The notes beneath the pieces were generated by a model. It saw only the letters and a program-made list of their open reading frames with translations. It was not told where the DNA came from and did not search any database. From an uncultured Amaricoccus sp. (GTDB lineage: Bacteria; Pseudomonadota; Alphaproteobacteria; Rhodobacterales; Rhodobacteraceae): a DNA stretch of 64,000 bases. This document shows, piece by piece, positions 37,266 to 47,185 of the stretch. The stretch is taken from contig NZ_CALAGI010000060.1 in NCBI RefSeq assembly GCF_937891315.1, positions 1-64,000 on the forward strand, read 5' to 3'. The stretch's first letter is position 1, and each line of letters opens with the position of its first letter. The translations under genes were made by a program, and so were the position numbers.

Positions 37266-38444
37266 ATGGAAGATTTCGCGCCGAGCCCGTTGCCCTACGG
37301 CTTCGGGCATCTCGACGATCTGATGGAGGAGGCGGGCATCGATGTCCTGCTCGTCACCTCAAAGCACAATGTCCAGTATCTGCTTGGCGGTTATCGCTTC
37401 ATCTTCTTCTCGGCGATGGATGCGATCGGCCACAGCCGCTACCTGCCGATCGTCGTCTATACCCGCGGCGCGCCGGAGCGGACCGCCTTCGTCGCGAACC
37501 GGATGGAGGGGGCCGAGCATGCCAACCGTCCATTCTGGACCCCGCGCTTCCTGCCGGTCGCCTGGGGCACCGAGGATGCGATGGCGGCGGCGATCGCGCA
37601 TCTGAAGGCCGAAGGGCCGGCCTCGCCGCGCATCGGCATCGAGCCGAGCTTCCTGCCGCTGGACGCCGCCCGCGCCCTCGGCGACGCTTTCCCGAACGCG
37701 CCGCTGGTGGATGCGCGCGGCGTGCTCGAACGGCTGCGGGCGGTCAAGACGCCGGCGGAACTGACCCTGCTGCGCACGGCTTCGGAGAAGATCGGCGCCT
37801 CGATGGCCGCGACGATCGCCTGGGCGCGCGAGGGATCGACCAAGGGCGAGATCATCGACCGGCTGCGCATCGAGGAAACGGAGCGCGGCTTGCAGTTCGA
37901 ATATTGCCTGCTGACTCTCGGCGCCTCGCACAACCGCGCGCGATCGCCGCGAGCCTGGGGCCCCGGCGAGGTCATGTCGATCGATTCCGGCGGCAATCTC
38001 GACGGCTATATCGGCGATATCTGCCGGATGGGCGTGCTCGGCGAGCCGGACGCCGAACTGGAGGACCTGCTCGCCGAGATCGAGGCGGTGCAGCGCGCGG
38101 CCTTTGGCGCGATCCGCGCCGGTGCGCGCGGCGCCGAGGTGATCGTCGCCGGACAGGGAGAGCTGGCGCGCCAGCCGAACCGGAGTTGTACCGATTTCTT
38201 CGCGCACGGCATGGGCGTCATCACCCACGAGGCGCCGTTCCTGATGACCAACCATCCGGTGACCTACGAAGGGTCGGACGCGGATCGCCCGCTGCGGGCG
38301 GGGATGGTGTTGTCGGTCGAGACGACGATGCTGCATCCGAGGCGCGGCTTCATCAAGCTCGAGGACACGCTCGCCGTGACCGAGCAGGGCTTCGATCTCT
38401 ACGGCGGCGACGGCCGCGGCTGGAATCGCGGCGGAACGGCCTGA
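37266..38444 (+). CDS. M24-family hydrolase (Xaa-Pro peptidase/creatinase fold)
   Basis: 392 residues. Creatinase-like N-terminal domain (about 1-150), then the pita-bread domain with all five metal ligands: Asp in SIDSGGN, Asp in IGDICRMG, His in FFAHGMGV, Glu in LSVETTM and Glu in KLEDTL. It is therefore probably a dinuclear metal enzyme rather than a metal-free creatinase. The substrate may be a Pro-containing dipeptide or an amidino/amide compound. Last gene of the UPF0261 operon; the terminator hairpin at 38463-38486 follows. Confidence 0.9.
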   Translation: MEDFAPSPLPYGFGHLDDLMEEAGIDVLLVTSKHNVQYLLGGYRFIFFSAMDAIGHSRYLPIVVYTRGAPERTAFVANRMEGAEHANRPFWTPRFLPVAWGTEDAMAAAIAHLKAEGPASPRIGIEPSFLPLDAARALGDAFPNAPLVDARGVLERLRAVKTPAELTLLRTASEKIGASMAATIAWAREGSTKGEIIDRLRIEETERGLQFEYCLLTLGASHNRARSPRAWGPGEVMSIDSGGNLDGYIGDICRMGVLGEPDAELEDLLAEIEAVQRAAFGAIRAGARGAEVIVAGQGELARQPNRSCTDFFAHGMGVITHEAPFLMTNHPVTYEGSDADRPLRAGMVLSVETTMLHPRRGFIKLEDTLAVTEQGFDLYGGDGRGWNRGGTA

Positions 38445-38462
38445 AGCCCGAGGCAAGAAAGA

Positions 38463-38486
38463 CGCGGGCGCCGATCGACGCCCGCG
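38463..38486. terminator. Hairpin between convergent M24 and tctA genes
   Basis: Perfect 8-bp stem CGCGGGCG / CGCCCGCG with an 8-base loop, followed by CCCCTTCTC. It stands in the 49-base gap between two convergent operons and could end both, though the U-tract is poor. Confidence 0.6.
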
Positions 38487-38493
38487 CCCCTTC

Positions 38494-40008
38494 TCAATCC
38501 TCGTCGGCGGCCAGCGCGTTCAGTACCTGACCCTTGCCACGCAACCGCATGACGATCGGCAGCAACAGCGCGGTGGCGGCGATAAGATAGAGGATCACCG
38601 CGATCGGCGAATGCAAGAGCACCGACGGATCCCCCTGACTGATCGCCAGCGCCCGGCGCAACTGCTGCTCGGCGAGCGGGCCGAGGATCAGGCCGACGAC
38701 GACGGGCGCGATCGGATAGTGATAGCGCCGCAGCCCATAGCCGAGGATGCCGAAGAGGAGCAGCATGCCGAGCTCGAACGGCGAAGGATTGGCGCCGATG
38801 GTGCCGAGCGTCGCGAAGGTCAGGATGCCGGCGTAGAGCCACGGCTTCGGGATGGCGAGAAGCCGCACCCAAAGGCCGACCAGCGGCAGGTTCAGCACGA
38901 GGAGCATGAAGTTCGCGACGAGCAGCGAGGCGATCAGGCTCCAGACCAGCGTGGCGTTGGTCAGGAACAGCAGCGGCCCTGGTTGAAGACCGAACTGCTG
39001 GAAGCCCGCGAGCATGATCGCCGCCGTCGCGCTCGTCGGCAGGCCGAGCGTGAGCAGCGGCACCAACGTTCCGGCGGCCGAGGCGTTGTTGGCCGCCTCG
39101 GGACCCGCCACGCCTTCGATCGCACCGTTGCCGAATTCCTCCGGCTTGGTGGCCAGCGCCTTCTCCGTCGAATAGCTGAGGAAGGTGCCGATCTCGGCGC
39201 CGCCGGCCGGCATGGCGCCGATCGGAAAGCCGATGGCGGTGCCGCGCAGCCAGGGCTTCCACGACCGCGACCAGTCCTCGCGGCTCATCCAGACCGAGCC
39301 CTTGACGGTCTCGATCTTCTCGTCGGCCATCGGCTGCGACGCGACCTTCAGCGCCTCGCCGATCGCGAAGAGCGCCACGGCGAGCGTCGTGACCTCGATG
39401 CCGTCGAGCAGGTCCGGGATGCCGAAAGAGAGACGGGCCTGTCCGGTCTGCAGGTCGATGCCGACGAGGCCGAGCGTCAGGCCCAGGACCAGCGCGGTCA
39501 GCCCGCGCAAGGCCGAGTCGCCGAACGCCGCCGAGACGGTGACGAAGGCGAGCACCATCAGCGCGAAATAGTCGGCCGGCCCCAGCGACAGCGCGAACTT
39601 GACCATCCAGGGGCTGATGAAGGCGAGCCCGATCGTCGCGATCAGGCCGGCGACGAAGGAGCCGATGGCGGCCGTGGCGAGCGCGGGTCCGCCCCGACCC
39701 GATCGCGCCATCTTGTTGCCTTCGAGCGCGGTGACGATCGAGGCGCTCTCACCCGGCGTGTTGAGCAGGATCGAGGTGGTCGAGCCGCCGTACATGCCGC
39801 CGTAGTAGATGCCGGCGAACATGATGAGCGAGGCGGTCGGATCGAACTGATAGGTGACCGGCAGCAGCAGCGCCACGGTCAGCGCCGGCCCGATGCCGGG
39901 CAGCACGCCGACGACGGTGCCGAGCGTGACGCCGATCAGCGCGTAGAGCAGGTTCGTCGGCTGCAACGCGCCGACAAGGCCGTGGGCGAGGAGACCAAAG
40001 GTATCCAT
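38494..40008 (-). CDS. tctA: Tripartite tricarboxylate transporter permease, large subunit
   Basis: 504 residues, the family norm, with about 12 membrane segments. Recognised by [40 protein letters not shown] and [18 protein letters not shown] in the first 110 residues and by [20 protein letters not shown] near 310. GAGGG precedes the ATG. It follows tctB by 10 bases. Substrates of the family include citrate, other carboxylates and aromatic acids; here the convergent UPF0261 operon may metabolise it. Confidence 0.93.
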   Translation of the reverse strand: MDTFGLLAHGLVGALQPTNLLYALIGVTLGTVVGVLPGIGPALTVALLLPVTYQFDPTASLIMFAGIYYGGMYGGSTTSILLNTPGESASIVTALEGNKMARSGRGGPALATAAIGSFVAGLIATIGLAFISPWMVKFALSLGPADYFALMVLAFVTVSAAFGDSALRGLTALVLGLTLGLVGIDLQTGQARLSFGIPDLLDGIEVTTLAVALFAIGEALKVASQPMADEKIETVKGSVWMSREDWSRSWKPWLRGTAIGFPIGAMPAGGAEIGTFLSYSTEKALATKPEEFGNGAIEGVAGPEAANNASAAGTLVPLLTLGLPTSATAAIMLAGFQQFGLQPGPLLFLTNATLVWSLIASLLVANFMLLVLNLPLVGLWVRLLAIPKPWLYAGILTFATLGTIGANPSPFELGMLLLFGILGYGLRRYHYPIAPVVVGLILGPLAEQQLRRALAISQGDPSVLLHSPIAVILYLIAATALLLPIVMRLRGKGQVLNALAADED

Positions 40009-40018
40009 GGCGTGGCCC

Positions 40019-40501
40019 TCACAGGAACAGGTGCTCGAGCGGCCCGGCGGGCAGCGCGAGGTTGAGCAGGCCGGCGAAGATCGCCCAGATCACGAGGGAG
40101 ACCACGATACCGATCGGAATCGTCATCCAGAGCGGCCCCTTGCCGAAGGCGCGCGCCGAGAAGGCGAAGAGCAGCCCGGTCGCGATCGCGAAGCCGGCGG
40201 GCTTCAGCAGCAGGAGTTGCAGGACGAGCCCGCCGATGATCCAGAGCATCGGCCCCGGCTGATCGGCCTCGCGCGGCGGCAGCCCGTGGCGGAAGGCGGT
40301 CAGTACATGGCCGATGGCCAACAGCGCCAGAAAGCCAGAGATCACGTAAGGCGCCGTCGTCGGCCCGACCCGGGCATAGGCGCCGGCCGTCGGCATCGCC
40401 CGCGTCTGGAAGAAGATCACCGCCGACAGCCCCGCGAGCAGCGCCGCGATGACCAGCGCCGCCCCATCGGGGCGGCGCGGATGTGACCCGGGAGTGCTCA
40501 T
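40019..40501 (-). CDS. tctB: Tripartite tricarboxylate transporter, small membrane subunit
   Basis: 160 residues with four membrane segments (about 15-32, 48-66, 82-105, 118-150). TctB proteins are poorly conserved and are identified by size, topology and position between tctC and tctA. The ATG overlaps the tctC stop (ATGA, 40498-40501). A longer open frame on the same strand through tctC is a shadow. Confidence 0.88.
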   Translation of the reverse strand: MSTPGSHPRRPDGAALVIAALLAGLSAVIFFQTRAMPTAGAYARVGPTTAPYVISGFLALLAIGHVLTAFRHGLPPREADQPGPMLWIIGGLVLQLLLLKPAGFAIATGLLFAFSARAFGKGPLWMTIPIGIVVSLVIWAIFAGLLNLALPAGPLEHLFL

Positions 40502-41439
40502 TGTACCAGGCCGATATCGGTCAGGATGGCCTTGGTCGCCTCGATGTCGCTCGCGAGCTCCTTCTGGAAGTCGGCGCCGGCGAGGTAGCGGTCGTTCCAG
40601 CCGCGGGTCGCGAGTTCCTGCTTCCAGGCGTCCGAGGTAACAAGCTTCTCGATATCGGCGGAGATCGCCGCGACCTGTTCCGGCGTCAGATCCGGACCGG
40701 CCGCGACCATGCGCCAGTTCTCGAGGCTGACATCGAGCCCGGCTTCCTTCAGCGTCGGCGCGTCGAGGCCCTCGATCCGCTCGTCGCCCGACACCGCGAG
40801 CAGGCGCAGCGAACCGGCCTCGACCTGGCTCACGAACTCGCCGAGGCCCGAAACGCCGACCGTCACCTGATTGCCGAGGATCGCCGCCAGCGCCTCGCCG
40901 CCGCCCGAAAAGGCGATATAGTTGACCTTGGTCGGATCGACGCCCGCCGCCTTCGCGACCAGCCCTGCGACGATGTGGTCGGTGCCGCCGGCGGAGCCGC
41001 CGCCCCAGGAGACCGCGCCAGGGTCGGCCTTCAGCTTGGCGACGAGGTCGGCGATCGTCTGGATGTCGCTCGACGCCGGCACCACGATCGCCTCCTGCTC
41101 GCCGGTGAGGCGCGCGATCGGCGTGACCATGCTGAGATCGACCGGCGACTGGTTGGTCAGGATCGCACCGACCATCACATAGCCGCCGACCAGCAGATCC
41201 TCCGGGTCGCCGCTCGCCTGGTTCACGAATTGCGCGAGGCCGATGGTGCCGCCGGCACCGGGCACGTTCGTCACCTGCACATTGCCCGAGATGCCTTCCT
41301 GCTGCATCAGGTTCTGCATGGTGCGCGCCGTCTGGTCCCAGCCGCCGCCGGGCGCCGCCGGCGCCATGATCGTATAGTCCGCGGCCCACGCCGGAAGGGC
41401 GGTCATCAGCATCGCGGCGGCGAGCATCACTCGTTTCAT
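40498..41439 (-). CDS. tctC: Tripartite tricarboxylate transporter substrate-binding protein
   Basis: 313 residues of the Bug family. Signal peptide [19 protein letters not shown], cleaved before ADYTIM. Family features are [35 protein letters not shown] and [33 protein letters not shown] is a strong ribosome-binding site. Periplasmic; probably binds a carboxylate. First gene of the tctCBA operon. Confidence 0.93.
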   Translation of the reverse strand: MKRVMLAAAMLMTALPAWAADYTIMAPAAPGGGWDQTARTMQNLMQQEGISGNVQVTNVPGAGGTIGLAQFVNQASGDPEDLLVGGYVMVGAILTNQSPVDLSMVTPIARLTGEQEAIVVPASSDIQTIADLVAKLKADPGAVSWGGGSAGGTDHIVAGLVAKAAGVDPTKVNYIAFSGGGEALAAILGNQVTVGVSGLGEFVSQVEAGSLRLLAVSGDERIEGLDAPTLKEAGLDVSLENWRMVAAGPDLTPEQVAAISADIEKLVTSDAWKQELATRGWNDRYLAGADFQKELASDIEATKAILTDIGLVQ

Positions 41440-41654
41440 TTCGTTTCCTCCTTGCGCGCCGACGCGTCTTGTGCGCGCCGGCCGGTTGACATGGGCCCCG
41501 TCATTCCACGCGAAACCGGCAGTTGACTGACAGTTCGGCGTGCTTGCGTTTTAAGGCTCCGTCATGCCTTGTCCTCCGGGACGCGCGAGGGAGCAAGGAT
41601 TGTGTTGGAGCGACCGACGGCGGCGCGCGCCCGGGTTGGACGGATCCCGCTTGC

Positions 41655-41669
41655 GAACAAAGCGGAAAC
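41655..41669. promoter_or_regulatory. Near-consensus LexA box upstream of helicase
   Basis: GAAC-N7-AAAC, one base from the alphaproteobacterial LexA consensus GAAC-N7-GAAC, 17 bases before the helicase ATG. A weak call, as one mismatch is enough to occur often by chance. Confidence 0.3.
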
Positions 41670-41686
41670 AGTGCTTCACTGCGACC

Positions 41687-43762
41687 ATGACGATCGCGTT
41701 TCCGCCGCCCGCCTATCTCGACCGGCTGAACCACGAGCAGCGGGCGGCGGTGCTGCACGGCGTGGGCCCGGACGAGGACGCGGCCGCCGGGCCGCTGCTC
41801 GTCATAGCCGGCGCGGGCTCGGGCAAGACCAGCACCCTCGCCCACCGCGTCGCGCATCTCCTGGTCACCGGCGCCGATCCGCGGCGGATCCTGCTCATGA
41901 CCTTCTCGCGCCGCGCGACGGCCGAGATGACGGCGCGCGTCGGCCGCATCGCCGCCGAGGTGATGGGCGACAAGGCCGAAGCGATGACCGCCGCCCTGAC
42001 CTGGGCCGGCACCTTCCACGCGATCGGCGCCCGGCTCCTGCGCGCCCACGCGGCGGAGATCGGGCTCGACCCCGCCTTCACCATCCACGACCGTGAGGAT
42101 TCAGCCGATCTGATGGCCTTTGCCCGCCACCGGCTGGGCCTCGGCCGGGGCGAGAAACGCTTTCCGACCAAAGCCACCTGCCTTGCGATCTATTCCCGCG
42201 CGGTCAATGCCCGCGAGACCCTGGAGGAGGCGCTGGCGTATTTCCCCTGGTGCGCCGACTGGGCGGCGGACCTCAAGCAGTTGTTCTCGGCCTATGTCGC
42301 GGCGAAGCAGGCGGGCAACGTGCTCGACTATGACGACCTGCTGCTCTACTGGGCCGAGATGGCGGCCGACCCCGCGCTCGCCGCCGGCCTCGCCGCGCGG
42401 TTCGACCATGTGCTGATCGACGAATATCAGGATACCAACCGGTTGCAGGCCGAAGTTCTGGCCGCGCTCAGCCCCGACGGCGCCGGCGTCACCGTGGTCG
42501 GCGACGACGCGCAGTCGATCTATTCCTTCCGCGCTGCCGAGGTCCGCAACATCCTCGATTTTCCCGCGCGTTTCACCCCGCGCGCCCGGATCGTGACGCT
42601 GGAGCGCAACTACCGCTCCAGCGCGCCGCTGCTCGCCGCCGCCAACGCGGTGATCGCCGAGGCGCGGGAGCGCTATACCAAGGACCTCTGGACCGACCGG
42701 ACGGCGGGCGAGCCCCCCGTTCTCGCCCATGTGCTCGACGAGGCGTCGCAGGCCGCGTATGTCTGCGCCGAGGTGCTGGAGGCGCGCGAGGCCGGGGTCG
42801 ATCTGCGCGAGCAGGCGGTGCTGTTCCGCGCCGCGCATCACAGCGGCCCGCTCGAGGTCGAGCTTACCCGGCGCAAGATCCCTTTCGTGAAGTTCGGCGG
42901 CCTGAAATTCCTCGATACCGCGCATGTGCGTGACCTGCTGGCATTGCTGCGGCTGGCCGAGAACCCGCGCGATCAGGTGGCGGGGCTGCGCGTGCTGCGG
43001 CTGTTGCCCGGCATCGGCCCGGCCAGCGCCGAGGCGATCCTCGCCGACCTCGCGACCACCGCCGACCCCGCGGCCGCGCTCGCCACCGCCCGGGTGCCGG
43101 CGCGCGCCGCAGACGACTGGCCCGCCTTCGTCGAGACCTTCGCCGCGCTGCGCCGCGGTGCCGGCTGGCCGGCGGAGGTCGGCCTCGCCCGCGCCTGGTA
43201 CGCGCCGCATCTCGACCGGCTGCGCGAGGACGCCGCCACCCGGCAGGCCGACCTGATCCAGCTCGAACAGATCGCCGCCGGCTACCCCACGCGCGAGCGG
43301 TTCCTGACCGAGATCACCCTGGATCCGCCGGGGGCGACCAGCGCCGAGGCGGGGCCGGGCCTGCTGGATGACGATTACCTCGTCCTCTCGACCATCCATT
43401 CGGCCAAGGGCCGGGAATGGCGGCGGGTCTATGTGCTGAACTGCGTCGACGGTTGCCTGCCGTCGGATCTCGGCGCCGGCACCAGCGCCGAGATCGAGGA
43501 GGAGCGGCGGCTGCTCTATGTCGCCATGACCCGCGCCCGCGACGCGCTGCGCCTCATCATCCCGCAGCGCTTCCATGTGCATGGTCAGCCGTTGCGCGGC
43601 GATCGCCATGTCTATGCCGCGCGCAGCCGCTTCCTGACCGACCGCGCCCTGCCCCGGTTTCACCAGGTGTCCTGGCCACCACCGCCCCCCGGCGACCCGG
43701 CGCCGCGGGCTCACGGCCCCCGGCGCGACCTGACGGCGCGGATGCGCGAGATGTGGACCTGA
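41687..43762 (+). CDS. UvrD/Rep-family ATP-dependent DNA helicase
   Basis: 691 residues from MTIAFPPPAYLDRLNHEQRA. Helicase motifs in order: AGAGSGKT (41-48), LMTFSRRA, GTFHAIGARLL, DEYQDTN (about 245), VVGDDAQSIYSFRAAEV, LERNYRSS, VLSTIHSAKGREWRRVYVL, and EEERRLLYVAMTRARDAL. It is a superfamily 1A 3'-5' helicase, probably in repair or replication-fork processing. It is separate from a full AddA, lacking the nuclease part. The C terminus after the motifs is short. The frame continues 41 codons upstream, but the helicase similarity starts at the chosen ATG. Confidence 0.9.
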   Translation: MTIAFPPPAYLDRLNHEQRAAVLHGVGPDEDAAAGPLLVIAGAGSGKTSTLAHRVAHLLVTGADPRRILLMTFSRRATAEMTARVGRIAAEVMGDKAEAMTAALTWAGTFHAIGARLLRAHAAEIGLDPAFTIHDREDSADLMAFARHRLGLGRGEKRFPTKATCLAIYSRAVNARETLEEALAYFPWCADWAADLKQLFSAYVAAKQAGNVLDYDDLLLYWAEMAADPALAAGLAARFDHVLIDEYQDTNRLQAEVLAALSPDGAGVTVVGDDAQSIYSFRAAEVRNILDFPARFTPRARIVTLERNYRSSAPLLAAANAVIAEARERYTKDLWTDRTAGEPPVLAHVLDEASQAAYVCAEVLEAREAGVDLREQAVLFRAAHHSGPLEVELTRRKIPFVKFGGLKFLDTAHVRDLLALLRLAENPRDQVAGLRVLRLLPGIGPASAEAILADLATTADPAAALATARVPARAADDWPAFVETFAALRRGAGWPAEVGLARAWYAPHLDRLREDAATRQADLIQLEQIAAGYPTRERFLTEITLDPPGATSAEAGPGLLDDDYLVLSTIHSAKGREWRRVYVLNCVDGCLPSDLGAGTSAEIEEERRLLYVAMTRARDALRLIIPQRFHVHGQPLRGDRHVYAARSRFLTDRALPRFHQVSWPPPPPGDPAPRAHGPRRDLTARMREMWT

Positions 43763-43871
43763 CCTTGGAAACGAGGAGCGGGGCGCCGCGGAGCAGGGAG
43801 CCGCGCGGCTTGCAATGCGCGCGTCCGTCTCCAGATTGTCGGGCACCGGATTGTCAGGCAAAGGAACCGCC

Positions 43872-44585
43872 ATGGCCAAGAGCCCGAACCTGCCCGGCGC
43901 CCACCGACCGGGCGCGCCCGCGCCGTCCGAGAAGATCGCCGCCTTCCTCGCCGAGGCGACCGCCCGGCCGCCGCGCGCGCCCGCCCAGCGCGGCCGGCTG
44001 ATCTTCGCGCTCGACGCCACCATGAGCCGCCAGCCGACCTGGGATCTCGCCTGCCAGTCACAGGCGGCGATGTTCGCCGCGGCGTCGCGCGTCGGCGGGC
44101 TCGAGGTGCGGCTTGCCTATTTTCGCGGCCACGGCGAGGCCCGCGCCTCGCGCTGGGTCGGCGACGCCGCCGCGCTGCGCGGCCTGATGACCGGCATCGC
44201 CTGCCATGGCGGCCTGACGCAGATCGGCCGCGTGCTCGACGACGCGGCCAGGGCCGCCGCCGAGGCGCCGGTCGCCGCGCTCGTCTATGTTGGCGACGCG
44301 ATGGAGGAGGATCTGGACGCGCTCTGCCACAAGGCGGGCGCGCTCGCCCTGCGCGGCACGCGGGCCTTCATGTTCCTCGAGGGTCGCGATCCGGCGGCCG
44401 AGCGGGCATTCCGCGAGATCGCCCGGCTGACGCGGGGGGTGTTCCTGCCGTTCGATGCCCGCGCCGGCGACGAACTCGCCGGCCTGCTCGGGGCCATCGC
44501 CACCTACGCCGCCGGCGGCCGCGCCGCGCTCGCATCCGCCAGCGGAAGCGCCGCGCGGCGCCTGCTCGCCGACCTGCGGCCATGA
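43872..44585 (+). CDS. VWA-like protein
   Basis: 237 residues. A von Willebrand factor A fold is suggested by LIFALDATMSRQPTWD (Asp48-x-Thr-x-Ser52, the metal-adhesion motif), GGLTQIGRVLDDA near 125 and ALVYVGDAMEEDLDALC near 145. No membrane segment. Its stop overlaps the start of a J-domain membrane protein (ATGA), so the two probably work together, perhaps in tellurite-resistance-like or chaperone functions; unproved. The chosen ATG follows AAGGAA. Confidence 0.8.
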   Translation: MAKSPNLPGAHRPGAPAPSEKIAAFLAEATARPPRAPAQRGRLIFALDATMSRQPTWDLACQSQAAMFAAASRVGGLEVRLAYFRGHGEARASRWVGDAAALRGLMTGIACHGGLTQIGRVLDDAARAAAEAPVAALVYVGDAMEEDLDALCHKAGALALRGTRAFMFLEGRDPAAERAFREIARLTRGVFLPFDARAGDELAGLLGAIATYAAGGRAALASASGSAARRLLADLRP

Positions 44586-45244
44586 GCCTCGCGGCGGGAG
44601 TTCTGGCAGCGACCGCGATCTTCGCACTGCTCGCGTTCCTGCTGAACCGGCTGACGCGGGAACGGGCGCTGGCGACGCTGGCCTTCGCCATCGCCGCCGG
44701 CCTTCTCCTGTTGCGCCAGGTCGCGCTCGCGGTGCCGGTCGCGCTTTTCGCCTATGGTCTCTGGCGGCGGGGGGCGCCGATCCCCGGCCCGGCGCGCGGC
44801 CAGAGCAGCGAGGCGCGAAGCGCCGCCCTCGCCATGAGCCTCGATCATGACAGCGGCGAGATGGACGGCGAGGTGCTCAAGGGGCCATTCGTCGGACGGC
44901 GCCTGTCCAGTCTCTCTCTCGCGGAGATCAATGCGCTGATGACAGCGTTCGAAGCCACGGCCGATACCGACAGCCTCGCCCTGCTCCTCGCCTATCTCGA
45001 ACGCCGCCGCGACGCCCCCGGACCGGAGGCCGAGCCCCCGCCCCCGGATGCCGGCGCGCTGACCGACGCCGACGCCTATCGCGTGCTCGGCCTCGCGCCC
45101 GGCGCCAGTGTCGAGGATGTGCGCGCGGCCTATCGCCGGCTGATCCGGCGGGTACATCCCGACCTCGGCGGCACAAGCGCGCTCGCCGCGCTGCTCAACG
45201 CCGCGAAGGAGCGGCTGGACCCGGATGTCCCGAGGTCGAACTGA
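44582..45244 (+). CDS. Membrane-anchored J-domain (DnaJ-like) protein
   Basis: 220 residues. Two N-terminal hydrophobic segments (about 4-20 and 31-60), a linker with conserved MDGEVLKGPFVGRRLSSLS, and a C-terminal J domain (about 160-212, DAYRVLGLAPGASVEDVRAA) with the essential HPD tripeptide in RRVHPDLGG. It would recruit DnaK to the membrane face. Translation is coupled to the upstream VWA gene. It ends 4 bases from the convergent flgD gene. Confidence 0.88.
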   Translation: MSLAAGVLAATAIFALLAFLLNRLTRERALATLAFAIAAGLLLLRQVALAVPVALFAYGLWRRGAPIPGPARGQSSEARSAALAMSLDHDSGEMDGEVLKGPFVGRRLSSLSLAEINALMTAFEATADTDSLALLLAYLERRRDAPGPEAEPPPPDAGALTDADAYRVLGLAPGASVEDVRAAYRRLIRRVHPDLGGTSALAALLNAAKERLDPDVPRSN

Positions 45245-45248
45245 TGCC

Positions 45249-45926
45249 TCAGCGCACGCCGGAGATGTCGGCCGGCGCCACTTTTCCGCCACCTTCCAGC
45301 ACCAGCATCGCCGCGCCCTTGTCGTCGAGCCGCACCTCGGCCACCTTGGCATAGACCTGACCCTGCTGGGTATCGAGCAGGGTCTCGCCGGAATAGCTTT
45401 CCAGCGCGAAGGAATAGAGCCCGTTCGCCACCGGCGCGCCGAGGCTGAAGGTGCCGTCCCAGGTCACCGTGCCGCTGGTCGGCGCGACCGTCTGGCGATC
45501 GACCACCCGGCCGAAGTCGTTCTTCACCACCAGCGTCGCGGAATCGGCGTCGTCCTTCGGCGTCACCGTGATCTCGATCGGATCGCCGGTGAAGCTCGCG
45601 CTCGCCGGGGCCAGCACCTCCTTGCCGATCCAGGCGGCGTAGCCGTCGGCGCCTCGGCCGGCCAGCGCGTCGAGGATCGAGTCGAGCCGGGTGTTCGAGC
45701 CGATCTGCTGCTCGACGCTGGAGAAGGCGGCGAGCTGGGCCACGAACTCGGTGGATTCCATCGGCTGCAACGGATCCTGATTCTTCATCTGCGTGGTCAG
45801 AAGTTTCAGGAAGGTGTCGAAATCGCCGGTCAGCGCCGAGGTCGCGCCTTCGGTCTCGTCGGTCTTCGCGCCGGTCTTGGCGCTGGTCGCGGCCGCGGTG
45901 GCCGCCTTGGTCGAAGTCACATCCAT
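45249..45926 (-). CDS. flgD: Flagellar hook-capping protein
   Basis: 225 residues from MDVTSTKAATAAATSAKTGA; GGGGAGA stands before this ATG, so the longer 272-codon frame is rejected. The conserved N-terminal part DFDTFLKLLTTQMKNQDPLQ followed by PMESTEFVAQLAAFSSVEQQ (about 40-85) is diagnostic. The C-terminal part holds FlgD Ig-like/TUDOR regions. It caps the growing hook. It lies 16 bases after fliK on the same strand. Confidence 0.93.
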   Translation of the reverse strand: MDVTSTKAATAAATSAKTGAKTDETEGATSALTGDFDTFLKLLTTQMKNQDPLQPMESTEFVAQLAAFSSVEQQIGSNTRLDSILDALAGRGADGYAAWIGKEVLAPASASFTGDPIEITVTPKDDADSATLVVKNDFGRVVDRQTVAPTSGTVTWDGTFSLGAPVANGLYSFALESYSGETLLDTQQGQVYAKVAEVRLDDKGAAMLVLEGGGKVAPADISGVR

Positions 45927-45942
45927 CTGTGTCTCCCCGGGT

Positions 45943-47136
45943 TCAAAGTCGAATGTCGAGTGAGCCGCTCGGAGCGGCGCGCGTGGGTACGGGCGCTTGC
46001 GGAGCGGCCGAAACCTGACCGCCGCCGAGGGTGAAGCTGCGCGCTTCCGGCAGGCGTTCGCCGTCACGCGGCGTGTTCTGTCCCCCGGTGGCGAAGTCGA
46101 GCGACACGGATTCGTAGCCGGCGGCGTTCAGGTCCCGCGTCAGCGCTTCAGCATGCCGGCGCAGGAAGTCATGGGTCTCCGGCCGCTCGGCCAGCACCGT
46201 CGCCTGCAATCCCCCCTGCTCGGTCGGCGTCAGGTGGATATGCACCCGGCCGAGCTCGGGCGGATCGAGGCGGATCTCCACCGTCCCGCTGCTCGCCGTG
46301 CTGACCGCGAGCGTGATCTGCTGCGTCACCTCGCGCGGCGCGGCGTGCACGATCGGCGGCAATTCGCGCGGGGCCGGCGCCGTCGCCTGCGCGGCGAGCC
46401 GCCATTCGGGCGCCGCCGCCGCGCTCGGCGCAATGCCGGCCTCGCGCGGCTTGGCCGGCCCGGTGGTATCGGTGGCCGTGTCGGAAGCCGGGGCGGCGTC
46501 CGCCGCGGTTGCCCTGTCGGCCGGGGCTGGCTCCGCTACCGAGCGGCCTTCCGGCCCGGGGTCGGGCTCGGGCTCGGGCGCGACCTCGGCCGGGGTCGTC
46601 GTCCGCGCGGCCGGGGTCTCGGCCTTCGCCGCGGACGCGCTCGGGCCAGCGGGCGGGGTCGCGGCGGCGTCCGGTGCCACCTCGACAGCCGCCGCGAGGG
46701 CCGACGCGAGGGCGCCCGTCACGCCCGCCTCGACCGTCTTGACCGCCGCGACACTGGAATCGGACGCGGTTTCGGCCGAAATCTCGGGAACGGGAACGAC
46801 AGGCGGCGGGGCAACCGTGAGGACCGGGTCGGCGACCGGCGTGGCGATCTCGGCGACCGGCACCGCCAGGGCCGCCGGCTCGGGGACCGGCGCGGCGGCG
46901 GGAGGAGTCGGAGCGATGTCCGCTTTCCCGGCTTCCAGAACCGCTTCGAAATCCTTGGCCGCGCTCTTCTTTCGGGATTTGTCCTTTTCCCGGACCTCTT
47001 CCGGACCCTCCTCCTCGACCGGCGCGTCCGTCGCGGCGATCTCGTCAGGGTCGCCCTTCGCGGCGGCGGCTCGGCCGGCAGTCGGGACAGGCGTGGACGC
47101 GCGGGGTCCGACGGCGGCCAGGTCCGGGAGGATCAT
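45943..47136 (-). CDS. fliK: Flagellar hook-length control protein
   Basis: 397 residues. About 270 residues of Ala/Pro/Glu-rich low-complexity sequence precede a compact C-terminal domain with GTVEIRLDPPELGRVHIHLT, then LQATVLAERPETHDFLRRH (about 285-345), the Flg_hook signature. FliK measures hook length and switches export specificity through FlhB. GGAGC precedes the ATG. Divergent from the rod-protein gene; operon with flgD. Confidence 0.9.
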   Translation of the reverse strand: MILPDLAAVGPRASTPVPTAGRAAAAKGDPDEIAATDAPVEEEGPEEVREKDKSRKKSAAKDFEAVLEAGKADIAPTPPAAAPVPEPAALAVPVAEIATPVADPVLTVAPPPVVPVPEISAETASDSSVAAVKTVEAGVTGALASALAAAVEVAPDAAATPPAGPSASAAKAETPAARTTTPAEVAPEPEPDPGPEGRSVAEPAPADRATAADAAPASDTATDTTGPAKPREAGIAPSAAAAPEWRLAAQATAPAPRELPPIVHAAPREVTQQITLAVSTASSGTVEIRLDPPELGRVHIHLTPTEQGGLQATVLAERPETHDFLRRHAEALTRDLNAAGYESVSLDFATGGQNTPRDGERLPEARSFTLGGGQVSAAPQAPVPTRAAPSGSLDIRL

Positions 47137-47185
47137 GCAAGCTCCAAGGGAACGAGGAACATCGCGCCCTTATTGGCCGAAAGCA

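Noticed and set aside
42101..44023. 640-codon minus-strand frame opposite the helicase
   Set aside because: The helicase motifs on the plus strand are complete; the opposite frame is Gly/Arg-rich shadow.
46200..47100. Repeated Ala/Pro/Glu-coding sequence as a possible DNA repeat or foreign island
   Set aside because: It is the low-complexity linker of FliK, normal for that protein.
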